Of a stretch of 64,000 bases of DNA, positions 8,429 through 16,900 are shown piece by piece; the stretch's first letter is position 1; each line of letters opens with the position of its first letter. The position numbers and the translations under genes are program-made. Source of the DNA: Thomasclavelia ramosa DSM 1402 (GTDB taxonomy: Bacteria > Bacillota_I > Bacilli_A > Erysipelotrichales > Coprobacillaceae). Location of the stretch: the NCBI RefSeq assembly GCF_014131695.1, contig NZ_CP036346.1:868001-932000 (forward strand). The letters are read 5' to 3'. Under the pieces are notes generated by a model. It saw nothing but the letters and a program-made list of their open reading frames with translations. It ran no database searches and had not been told where the DNA came from.

Positions 8429-9583
8429 GTGAAAGAAAAACTTTGGACAAAAAAGTATCTATTATCAGTAATAATTCTTTTCGCAATATGCCTTTGTTCC
8501 AATATTGTATTGTCGGTTCTAACGATTTTTGCTAAAAATTTAACTGGATTAGATACATACGCAGGATTGATGACATCAATTTTTACTTTGGCAGCTTTGT
8601 GTGTTCGTTTTATTGCGGGTATTTTGTTAGATAAATTTGGGTGTAAAAAAGTAATATTAGGTGGTATAACGTTGATGATGGCTGCAGCATTTTTCTTTAT
8701 TGACTGTAAGCAAATTGAATTGGCGATTATTTATCGAATAATGCAAGGGATTGGGTTTGGAATAGCTTCAACTGGGGCTAGTACATATGTTGCCAAAATG
8801 TGTCATCCTAATCGATTATTAGAAGGGGTTAGTTATGCTTCTATTGCCAACAGTTTAACAGGGGTAGTAGGACCATCGATTGCTTATAGTATTTTAGGAG
8901 CTAATTATGATCGCTTTAAATTGCTTTTTATTGTTTCATTATTAATTTGTATTTTAACTTTTGGGTTAATGCTGCTGGGTAAAGATGTATCAATTGTTAG
9001 CATAGAAAATCAAAATAAAGAGAAAGAAACTATTAATTGGCTTATTTTAATTGTTCCGATTTTAGTATTATTCTTTAATTCCTTGACGCAAAGTGCAATT
9101 ACCTCATTTGTTTCTCTATATGCAATTAGTCTTGGATTTGCTGGAGCAGGAATGTTTTTTTCAGTAAATGCAATTGGAATGATTAGTTCGCGTTTTATTA
9201 TGAATAGACTAGTTATTCATTTTGGTGAGTTCAAAATGTTGTTATTAAATTCTTTATTATTTTTTATTAGTGTATATTTAATTGGTCAAGTAACTAGGAT
9301 GTACCAACTCCTGTTTTTAGCGCTTCCCGCTGGATTTGCAACTGGAGCTGTTGCCCCGATTGTTAATACATTTTTAATTAAGCGAATGCCGGAAAGTAAA
9401 AACGGTATTGCTAATGCGACATATTATGCTGCAATGGATATTGGGTATGCAATTGGTTCAGTTGTTTGGGGAATTATTGCTGCCTTTAGTGGTTATCGGA
9501 TGATTTTTTATCTTGGGGCATTAATGCAAATAGTTGGTGTCATTCTTTGCTTAGCTCAAATGAAGATTTATCGATTAAAATAA
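8429..9583 (+). CDS. Major facilitator superfamily transporter
   Basis: 384 residues starting at GTG 8429, two bases after the reductase stop. Twelve hydrophobic segments are discernible. The MFS signature between spans 2 and 3 reads AGILLDKFGCKKVILGG (about 63-79), and a related GIANATYYAAMDIGYAIG lies in the second half. It is probably a proton-coupled efflux pump of the YfcJ/drug exporter type, co-regulated with the aldo/keto reductase. The substrate is unknown. Confidence 0.9.
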   Translation: MKEKLWTKKYLLSVIILFAICLCSNIVLSVLTIFAKNLTGLDTYAGLMTSIFTLAALCVRFIAGILLDKFGCKKVILGGITLMMAAAFFFIDCKQIELAIIYRIMQGIGFGIASTGASTYVAKMCHPNRLLEGVSYASIANSLTGVVGPSIAYSILGANYDRFKLLFIVSLLICILTFGLMLLGKDVSIVSIENQNKEKETINWLILIVPILVLFFNSLTQSAITSFVSLYAISLGFAGAGMFFSVNAIGMISSRFIMNRLVIHFGEFKMLLLNSLLFFISVYLIGQVTRMYQLLFLALPAGFATGAVAPIVNTFLIKRMPESKNGIANATYYAAMDIGYAIGSVVWGIIAAFSGYRMIFYLGALMQIVGVILCLAQMKIYRLK

Positions 9584-9636
9584 AAATTGAAGGTCTACAA
9601 ATTATGACTTATAATTATATAAAGAGGGTGATGAAA

Positions 9637-10026
9637 ATGACAATTGCAGAAGTTAGTAAAAAATTTGGGATTAGTTCGACAACATTACGATATTATGAAA
9701 AAATTGGATTAATGAATCCTGTAGCAAAAAATATTAGTGGTCATCGAGATTATCAGGAACCGGATTTGCGTCGAATCAATTTTATTAAATGTATGCGGGC
9801 TGCTGGAATGACAATTGAGCAAATAAAGTTGTATGTAGATTTATTTAATGAAGGAGAGCATACGATTTCTCAAAGAAAAGATATTATGATCGAACAATTA
9901 GGAAATTTAGAAGCACAAGTTGAAGAATTACAGTCGATCATCAGCTATTTAAAGCATAAAATAGATAATTATGAAAGTACTCTAGTAAAAAGAGAAATGG
10001 AGCAGCGGAATAAACTAAAAGGGTAG
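9637..10026 (+). CDS. MerR-family regulator (AdhR-like)
   Basis: The frame is open from 9547, but GAGGGTG at 9624-9630 places the start at ATG 9637 (or 9631), giving 129 residues. The winged helix is MTIAEVSKKFGISSTTLRYYEKIGL, split here as IAEVSKKFGIS and TTLRYYEKIGL, followed by SGHRDYQEPDLRRI, and a coiled-coil helix follows (about 80-120). No cysteine cluster for metal binding is evident; AdhR-type members sense aldehydes. It very likely controls the 19-bp-spacer promoter at 7351. Confidence 0.9.
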   Translation: MTIAEVSKKFGISSTTLRYYEKIGLMNPVAKNISGHRDYQEPDLRRINFIKCMRAAGMTIEQIKLYVDLFNEGEHTISQRKDIMIEQLGNLEAQVEELQSIISYLKHKIDNYESTLVKREMEQRNKLKG

Positions 10027-10105
10027 TTTGTTTTTAAAGCTGGATTGGTAGAAAAAATACTTATCATATGATAGAATATAAATAGTAAATGAATTACTTC
10101 CCAGA

Positions 10106-10141
10106 TCTCGTAGAATGTTATTATTCTACGGGATTTTCTTT
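10106..10141 (+). terminator. Terminator after the reductase-MFS-MerR operon
   Basis: TCTCGTAGAAT (10106-10116) pairs with ATTCTACGGGA (10123-10133) with one G-T pair and is followed by TTTTCTTTTT. Confidence 0.8.
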
Positions 10142-10255
10142 TTATAAAATGTTATAATTTAGATGATTAAGTAAAAAAATTATTCAAAGTCAAATTTGTT
10201 ACTAATAATAAGGTAAAGTTTTTTTAGTTAAATTGATATAGTCGGAGGTAGAAGA

Positions 10256-10555
10256 ATGAATATTTATTATATTATTGGGGCGGTTGCAATCATTTTAATC
10301 TTATTATTTGTATATTGGTATAGTCACCGTAGTAATAAAGAACCACATGAGTATATTTTAGTTGTATCATTTGACGATGGCTATTATTATGATTTATGTG
10401 AAGATGAGAGATTTAAAAAATTAGCTCAATTTGAAAAGAATAATAACGAATTTATTGCCAAGACAAAATTAAATGAAGTTTATTTAAAAAAGGAAATTGG
10501 TAAAATTTTAGAGATGGATCTAGCTAAGCTGCATGTAATTATAAAACGTTGGTAA
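10256..10555 (+). CDS. Small protein with one N-terminal membrane anchor
   Basis: 99 residues with a good ribosome site (GGAGGTAG) before ATG 10256. Residues 5-23 are hydrophobic (IIGAVAIILILLFVYWY), then a basic patch (SHRSNKEP) marks the cytoplasmic side, and the remaining ~70 residues are charged and soluble. No family recognised. It is a monocistronic gene, with a terminator overlapping its stop codon. Confidence 0.6.
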   Translation: MNIYYIIGAVAIILILLFVYWYSHRSNKEPHEYILVVSFDDGYYYDLCEDERFKKLAQFEKNNNEFIAKTKLNEVYLKKEIGKILEMDLAKLHVIIKRW

Positions 10556-10581
10556 TCACAGTATTTACTGTGATTTTTTTG
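10554..10581 (+). terminator. Rho-independent terminator
   Basis: AATCACAGTA (10554-10563) pairs perfectly with TACTGTGATT (10566-10575), followed by a run of T. Confidence 0.85.
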
Positions 10582-10671
10582 TAATTCAGGCTAATTTAAT
10601 GCAATTTAGACCAAAAGGCATGAAACAATCTAAATTATTAGATATACTTGAAGTAGAGAGAGGTAATAATT

Positions 10672-10887
10672 ATGGGAATTGGTTTAATCGCATTAGCATT
10701 TATTTTTATGTATGGTCTTAAATTAACGATCAATGATGTAAATTTAATTCCTGCCTATATTTCGGCTCTTTTGATGATTTTAGGACTTTTATGTATCCGT
10801 AAACGGTTAAGAGAAAAGTATCTTGATTATGCATTAATTTTAACAATAGCTTTATGTATAGTAATTTTTATTGAACCAAGGTATTGA
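10672..10887 (+). CDS. Small hydrophobic protein, first gene of a LytTR operon
   Basis: 71 residues after AGAGAGG. Two membrane helices are predicted (about 2-18 with ISALLMILGLLCI at 30-42 and ALILTIALCIVIF at 54-66). No family recognised. Its end overlaps the following gene, and the four genes from here to 12659 are tightly packed, so they probably form one operon. Confidence 0.55.
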   Translation: MGIGLIALAFIFMYGLKLTINDVNLIPAYISALLMILGLLCIRKRLREKYLDYALILTIALCIVIFIEPRY

Positions 10888-11797
10888 TTTTAATGAATTT
10901 GTTTTTGTTAAAGGATTGATTAGTTTTGCAATGTTATATTTTGTATTAAAAGGAATTGAGAGAATAAGTAGCGATTATATTGAAATTGAAAAATATCAAA
11001 AACATATTAAAAACTTTATAATTATCAATTTTATTTTATCATTTCCGATATTAAATATTTTATTCGTTTCGTTACTATGGTTTTCTATGATTGGAATCTA
11101 TGGATATATATTTTATAAGGCTTGCTGCATTACGTATCACTTAAATAAGATAAATCAGTATTTAAGTGAGCGATATACGAAAATTTTAATCAAGCGAGTT
11201 CACCCACGAAAGAAAACATATTGGCTAATTGCAATCATAGCTTTGATCATGAGTATAGGTGGAATAACTTTTTTATCTGATCCGATAATGTATCGTTTAG
11301 AGGATCGAAGTGTTTTTACAAATTATGCGATTTATGCTTATCGAAATGATGATGTGATCATTGAATATTGTTCTATTTGGAATGAGAGTAATAATAAAAC
11401 AGGAACACTTAAAACGACCAATACTAAAACTGTTGCATACCCAGGTATTTATATTCGTGATGAACTCATTGAAATTTCTAAACAAGTGAGTATTAAAGTT
11501 AATGATAATTCAGTATTGCCGGATGATACTATCGATATTACTAGTGAAAATAATGTATTAAAGAAACCAGACATTCATTTAAAAAATACTAATTTTAAAA
11601 TACTGAAAGCATATTTGATTCAGGGAAATCATGAATATCAGCTGTATTATAATGAAAAAATTAAGAACAATTATATTTCTGGTTTACCATGTGTTATACC
11701 AATTAAAAACGATAATGAGCTAAAAATAAAAATAATTCTATATGATGAAAATAATAAAAGCAAAACATTGTTATATCAATTGGAGCTAAAAAATTGA
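10871..11797 (+). CDS. Membrane protein of unknown function
   Basis: About 308 residues if the TTG at 10871 is used; no ATG is available nearby in this frame and the start is uncertain. There are three hydrophobic segments in the first 80 residues, another at about 117-138 (WLIAIIALIMSIGGITFL), then a soluble C-terminal domain of about 160 residues, probably external and beta-rich. I recognise no family. It overlaps the next gene by four bases (TTGA), so translation is coupled to the LytTR regulator, which may control this envelope protein. Confidence 0.6.
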   Translation: MNQGIDFNEFVFVKGLISFAMLYFVLKGIERISSDYIEIEKYQKHIKNFIIINFILSFPILNILFVSLLWFSMIGIYGYIFYKACCITYHLNKINQYLSERYTKILIKRVHPRKKTYWLIAIIALIMSIGGITFLSDPIMYRLEDRSVFTNYAIYAYRNDDVIIEYCSIWNESNNKTGTLKTTNTKTVAYPGIYIRDELIEISKQVSIKVNDNSVLPDDTIDITSENNVLKKPDIHLKNTNFKILKAYLIQGNHEYQLYYNEKIKNNYISGLPCVIPIKNDNELKIKIILYDENNKSKTLLYQLELKN

Positions 11798-12294
11798 AAT
11801 TAATATGTAATGAGAAACATCGTCAAAAATTAGAAACATTTTTTGCTCGTTATCAAGAATTAGATATTATTTTAGTGGAACAAGGAATAGAATATGCAGG
11901 GTTATATTATACTTTTACACTCAATAATTTAAAAAGTGTTGAAAGTGATTTAAATGAGATGCTCGAACGGTATTTAATTGGTTATCTTGCTGAGAAGATA
12001 CATAGGATTAATTATCAAGATATTGTCTATATTGAAGGATTTTCCAAAGAGGCCTATTTAAACACACAGACATGTCAGTACCTATGTCATTATAAACTAT
12101 ATGAATTAGAGCAATTATTAGATAAATATAGCTTTATTCGGATAAATAGGTCGATAATTGTAAATATTAATTATATTGAGTATATGCTGCCTGAACTGAA
12201 TTCTCGTTATACCTTGTATATGCAAAATGGAATCATGCTAGTCCTAACAAGAAGTTATTTGAAGAAATTTAAAGAAAGGTTAGAAATAAGGTGA
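11794..12294 (+). CDS. LytTR DNA-binding regulator
   Basis: 166 residues from TTG 11794, with TTGGAG 8 bases upstream. Residues 65-160 are a LytTR domain: YQDIVYIEGFSKEAYL, then YSFIRINRSIIVNINYIEYM and a C-terminal RSYLKKFKERL. The N-terminal 60 residues are short and not a receiver domain. LytTR proteins of this size typically pair with a DUF3021 membrane protein, which fits the next gene. It probably regulates its own operon. Confidence 0.85.
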   Translation: MKLICNEKHRQKLETFFARYQELDIILVEQGIEYAGLYYTFTLNNLKSVESDLNEMLERYLIGYLAEKIHRINYQDIVYIEGFSKEAYLNTQTCQYLCHYKLYELEQLLDKYSFIRINRSIIVNINYIEYMLPELNSRYTLYMQNGIMLVLTRSYLKKFKERLEIR

Positions 12295-12659
12295 TTGAAG
12301 TGCTAGAAAGAATAGGCATAAATCTATCGTTGAGCTTTATTTATATCTTATTATTTAGGCATCTAATTACTCCTACAGTGATTGTAAACACTGATTTTCA
12401 AGTGATTATATTATATTTTTTGTTGGCCCTTTTAATCAGTATTTTTTTAGAGGCATGGCATTATCTAATCATTGATTTAATTGAATATCCTAAAGTAACA
12501 TTAACAGTGATAGCTATTGGAATGATCGTTTGTTTATTTATAAAAACTAATTTATACATGTTATTTTGTTTAGGGTATGTAGTTATTATGATGTTGACTG
12601 ATTTTTATCGTACTTATAAGATACAGCAGGCGCTGATTTTATTTAAAAACAAACATTAA
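12291..12659 (+). CDS. DUF3021-like four-helix membrane protein
   Basis: About 122 residues; GTG 12291 or GTG 12300 are possible starts, and the second has AAGG at better spacing. Four hydrophobic segments span nearly the whole protein (about 10-28, 38-58, 68-86, 88-104). The size, topology and position right after a LytTR gene are those of DUF3021 proteins, which modulate LytTR regulators from the membrane; sequence identity alone would not establish it. Confidence 0.65.
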   Translation: MIEVLERIGINLSLSFIYILLFRHLITPTVIVNTDFQVIILYFLLALLISIFLEAWHYLIIDLIEYPKVTLTVIAIGMIVCLFIKTNLYMLFCLGYVVIMMLTDFYRTYKIQQALILFKNKH

Positions 12660-12705
12660 AAATTGACGGCAAAGTAGAAAAGTCAACAGTTTTTAAGGGT
12701 GATGG

Positions 12706-12883
12706 GCATGCCATATATCTAGGGTGAAAGTCTCTCGTGAGCGTAGTTGTCGACGAATCATATAGTGATTTGCAAGTTTCACATCATGAGGTGTGGGAGA
12801 GCAGAAGTAATAGCGAATCGTTGCTCAAAGGAGATGAACTAAATAACAAATCATATTAAGCGGATGAGTTGCCTTAAAGCAAC
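12706..12883 (+). mobile_element. Probable group II intron 5' (domain I) remnant, copy 1
   Basis: This noncoding stretch contains TCTAGGGTGAAAGTCTCTC, GAGCGTAGTTGTCGACGAAT and, near its end, GGATGAGTTGCCTTAAAG, which resembles the domain I region carrying exon-binding sites in group II introns such as Ll.LtrB. A diverged second copy lies at 46131-46215. No reverse transcriptase gene and no domain V hairpin were seen here, so it would be a dead 5' fragment. It abuts a broken transaldolase gene. The element identity is by pattern similarity from memory. Confidence 0.5.
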
Positions 12884-13201
12884 AAAGTCCAAAAGGCAAT
12901 CCTGGCAGCCAGAGCCGGAGCAACCTATGTTTCTCCATTTGTTGGAAGAATCGATGATATCTCGATGGACGGACTGCAGCTGATCAGAGATATTGCCGCA
13001 ATATTCAAAACGCATGATATCAAAGCGCAGATCATCTCAGCCAGTGTCAGAAACGCCTGTCATGTTATCGAATGTGCTAAAGCCGGAGCGGATCTGGCAA
13101 CTGTTCCTTACAGTGTTATTGAACAAATGCTGAAACATCCTTTGACTGCTGAGGGGATTGAAAAATTCCAAAAAGACTATCGAGCAGTATTTGGAGGCTA
13201 A
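12884..13201 (+). pseudogene. Transaldolase C-terminal fragment (FSA/TalC-like)
   Basis: The frame from 12884 reads [19 protein letters not shown], then [23 protein letters not shown] and [17 protein letters not shown], ending in the typical DYRAVFGG. That is the last ~105 residues of a short transaldolase, whose family normally has about 215 residues; the N-terminal half with the Schiff-base lysine is missing, and an in-frame stop lies at 12875. The codons are clearly more GC-rich than in neighbours (for example GCCGGAGCGGATCTGGC), which suggests import from another genome. An intact FSA-type gene of different sequence lies at 25868. An ATG-initiated piece (12965-13201) is not a real gene. 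Confidence 0.85.
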
Positions 13202-13202
13202 T

Positions 13203-13313
13203 ATGGAAGCAGTTGATAGAAAAACAGTCAGTACCATTAGAGTATTATGCGCTGATACTGTTGAAAAGGCAAATTCAGGACATCCGGGACTGCCTTTGAG
13301 GCTTCAATTCTAA
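13203..13313 (+). pseudogene. Transketolase N-terminal fragment
   Basis: ATG 13203 starts two bases after the transaldolase stop and reads MEAVDRKTVSTIRVLCADTV, then EKANSGHPGLPL, the conserved start of transketolase including the GHPG thiamine-diphosphate region. Homology stops at about 13298; the frame then runs into unrelated AT-rich sequence and a stop at 13311. About 32 of roughly 660 residues remain. The tal-tkt order is that of pentose-phosphate operons, so one imported or ancestral operon was cut at both ends. Confidence 0.85.
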
Positions 13314-13410
13314 TTGATAAATTGTTTAAAAGATCTGGTCTTAAGTTGATAATATTATTGGGAAAATAAAGAAATTAGTCTTTTAATCGGTGATTAACTG
13401 TAATAAATAA

Positions 13411-13459
13411 TATAACGAAAAGATGACCAGCTTATTTAACTAGTCATTTTTTTGTTATA
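13411..13459 (+). terminator. Long hairpin terminator in the scar region
   Basis: TATAAC...AAAAGATGACCAG (13411-13430) pairs with CTAGTCATTTTTTTGTTATA (13440-13459) with few mismatches around a 9-base loop. Around it, 13314-13700 is AT-rich and I see no gene in it. Confidence 0.6.
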
Positions 13460-13709
13460 TAAAATAAATATCGAAATTTATTACCTGGGAAATTGTATTT
13501 ATTTTCAAAAAGTTGTTATTAGTTCAATAACTCAAAGGATAAAACACCTTTTATGAGTTGATTTTTAATATATGTAAAAATATGATTTTAAAATAGTAGA
13601 GGAGTTGGAATAAAAATAACATGATATAAAGGTGATTATTTTGGTTTTGGAGGTTTTTTTAGTGAAAATAAAATTGTTTTTTTTATAATACATTTTTTAA
13701 GCAAACTTT

Positions 13710-13738
13710 TTGACATTATCACATAGTCATTGTATAAT
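13710..13738 (+). promoter_or_regulatory. Consensus sigma70 promoter of the M60 protease operon
   Basis: TTGACA (13710-13715), a 17-bp spacer and TATAAT (13733-13738) match the consensus exactly, placing the RNA start near 13745, just ahead of the riboswitch aptamer. Confidence 0.85.
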
Positions 13739-13744
13739 CATGGC

Positions 13745-13832
13745 GTTCATAAATATGGCAAACTCTTTGAAAAAAGAAGTACGCAAAGCTATAGGGCCTT
13801 CATCAATTATGATATGGCAGCCAGTTGCATTC
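13745..13832 (+). ncRNA. Cyclic-di-GMP-I riboswitch (GEMM-I) aptamer
   Basis: The conserved parts of the GEMM-I aptamer appear in order: GGCAAAC (13757-13763), a stem TCTTT/AAAGA closed by a GAAA tetraloop (13764-13777), the invariant ACGCAAAGC (13781-13789), a second stem from CTATAGGGCC with loop to TATGGCAGCC and the closing CCAGTTGC (13821-13828). The tetraloop and its receptor arm are both present. The aptamer binds the second messenger c-di-GMP and controls the secreted protease operon downstream. Confidence 0.88.
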
Positions 13833-13889
13833 ATTCGTGTATGTGTACGCTATTTTTATGTGTGCATTTTTTTTGTGCGCATAAAATAG
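13826..13889 (+). terminator. Riboswitch expression platform: terminator and competing antiterminator
   Basis: TGCATTCAT (13826-13834) can pair with ATGTGTGCA (13858-13866) directly before eight T, a terminator. The same right arm can instead pair, within 13850-13866, with TGCGCATAAAATAG (13876-13889). The terminator's left arm overlaps the 3' side of the aptamer's closing helix, so ligand binding should block the terminator; this suggests an ON switch, by inference. Confidence 0.6.
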
Positions 13890-13986
13890 AAACAGCACAG
13901 TAAAAATAAATAACGTAACATTGATTTGCAATGCGAGTTAAGCCCATTAAATGGACAAAAATAACAAATAGGAAAGGAGAATTACA

Positions 13987-16900
13987 ATGAAGAAAATACT
14001 TGCTTTTTTTCTTGTCGTAGTTGTTTTGCTGGGGTCAACACAGTTAACTATTTATGCTGATAATGAAAGTCAGGGGCAAGAAATAACTACATCAGTTACA
14101 AATGGTGAATCAACAAAAAATGAAAACGATTCTTCAATGATAACTAATGAAAAAACAGTTAATAATGAATCAACGTCGCCAGAAAAAACAGCTGATGTTA
14201 AGAATTCTTCAATAACGGGTAAAGTAAAACTGATTATTAATACGCAGTATTTTAAAAAGAATATTAGTACTTTGTCAGCACAATTAGCTAATATTGAACA
14301 AACTTACACTGGAGAATTAGATTCGACTAAAGAAAATAGTCAAATCTTTGAATTTAAGAATATTGTTAATGGAACATATACTTTAACAATTCAAGGTGAT
14401 GGTTATGAAACTGTTAGTAAAGAGGTTGTTGTTAATAACAATGAAACTACTGTAAAGTATGTCAATACAAACTCAGTTGCTGATAATATTGAAGGCAATG
14501 GATTTGGTACATTTGCATATGGTGATTTTAATAAGGATGGTAAAATTGATAGCAAAGATAAAAAAATATTATCTACTGCCATTTTTAATAATGATAGTTC
14601 TAATTCTTTATTAGATATTGATGATAATAATAAAATTGATTTATTAGATTTACACACTTTTACATATGCTTATAGTGATAATGGAACTACTCAAGTTACA
14701 AGATTGGAACCAGTTATTGAAACTCAGCCATTGTTAGTAAACAATGTCTCATTAAATAATGATGAGTTACAAGGAACTTTAGAGGGAAAAATAGAAAATA
14801 TTTTTAGTGAGACAGCTCAAGAAGAAACGCTTAAGTTAAAGCCAGAAAAAGATGAAGAAATTTCACAAAGTAATCCGATTCAAATGAGTCTTGAAGTTAA
14901 AAAGCCAGTAGCAGTTACACAGTTGACGATTCAAGGCACTAAAGAAAATGCAATAACAGAAGGTAGTGTAATTGTTGTCGCTGAGAATGGAGAAGAGATA
15001 GAAGCAGTTATCAGTACAGCTAAATCACGTGCTCGCATGGCTTCACGACAAGCAATCGTTCAGGCTGATGGATCAATTGTAATTGATTTAGGAACTCAAA
15101 TTGCAGTAAAAAAAGTTACGATTAAAGTAACAGGAACATCTTCTAAATCATTAGCAGAAATTTCTAAAGTAGAGTTTTTAAATGGGATGGAAGATCATAT
15201 TCCTGCTCCAAAATTAGATATTCCGACAGGAATTACAGTTGATGAGTTAGATGAAGAACTCTATATTAAGTGGGATGCATTAAATAACGTTACAGGTTAT
15301 AAAGTAAAAATAACCTATAATGGTAAGACTGAGGAGCATGCCTCTAATGTCAATTCATTTAATTTAAAATCATTTAACGATAAAGATCTATTAAATGGTA
15401 AAACATATAAAATTAGTGTTAAAGCGATTAATGATGCTGATAAAAATTCACTTTGGGAATCAGATTATTCAGCTGCAGTTGAGGCTACACCACAAGCTTC
15501 AAAAGTTCCTGATGCACCTGATAATGTAAAAGCAGTTGGTGCTTATCGCTCGATTAATGTATCTTGGAAAGATATGAAGAGTACAGATTCTTACAATGTT
15601 TTTTATCGTGAAAAGGGGAATGGAGAGTATATTGAGGCTGTAAGTAAATACGAAGGAACCTCATATACAATCACTTCTTTAAAGGATAATACTAAATATG
15701 AAGTATATGTTACTGGTAATAATAAAAAAGGTACAGGGCCAGCTTCTTTAGTAAGTGAAGCAACGACGGTTAATATTTTACCTGCTCAATTACCACAATA
15801 TAAATTGCTTAATACTTCAAATGGTGAAGGGAAATTATCAAATCATATCAATAATGTTTACTACGGAAATAATGGAGTTACAGAAATCGTAAATAGCCCG
15901 TTAGATGAAGTGAGTACGACAACTAATAGCGCTTTAGCTTTAGTAGATGATAACTATGATTCTTATCTACAAATCAATGACTGGGATTTTGGAGTTAGTT
16001 ATCACCGTAATTGGCGTTTGACGTTTGAATTTGATGATACCTATGAAATGAACTATATTTCATTTGCTGGACCAGTTAATGATAGTAGTATTAATAATAT
16101 TGGAATTTCATATTATGATGAAAGTGGTAAAGAAGTAGACGCTTCGATCGATGCTTTCAGAAGAAAAACAGATGATAACGGAAGAATTTATTTTATCGCT
16201 CATCTTGCGAAACCAATAAAAACTAATAAAGTTAGATTTGGAGTACAAAGTTCAAATCGAACAATGCGTATTTCAGAGTTTAATTTTTATTACTATGATT
16301 CATTAGAAGAAGATGTCAATGCTTTATTTACAGATTCATTCCATTTAACTGTAAGAGATGATGTTACTTCTACAACGCTTGATGATTTACAAACTAGATT
16401 GAATACACCTGACGAGGTATCACAAGAATTACATCCATTTAAAGATTTAATTCAGTTAGAGCTTAATCAAGCAAGACAAGTTGTTGAGGGAACTGCACTA
16501 CAAAATATGCAAGAGATTCATAATGGAATTGCAGCAAGTAAACAAGGAAACCTTGGATTTGGAGGATTAAACTCTTGGCAACCGTTAGGATATGTTACAT
16601 ATCCTGGTGATACATTTATCGTTTATGTAGGTCAAGAAGGAAAACGTAATGGACAAGCTGTGAATTTACAACTTGTATATTCGCAATATCATGCTGAATC
16701 AGCTTCGTTTGTTAGTAGTCCAATTAGCTTAAAAGTTGGTAAAAATGAAATCAGTATGAAAGAATTACAGTCTATCGGAGTTGAAAAAGGTGGATCTGTG
16801 TATGTTCAATATACTGGTAATTCTAATGAAAAGATTGCTGTTAGAGTATCAGGCGGTGAAAAGATTGCTACATTAGATTTATATCAAGTTAGTGATGAAA

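Noticed and set aside
12965-13201. Open frame of 78 codons as an independent gene
   Set aside because: It is the tail of a transaldolase whose homology extends upstream of the ATG to 12884; no ribosome site precedes it.
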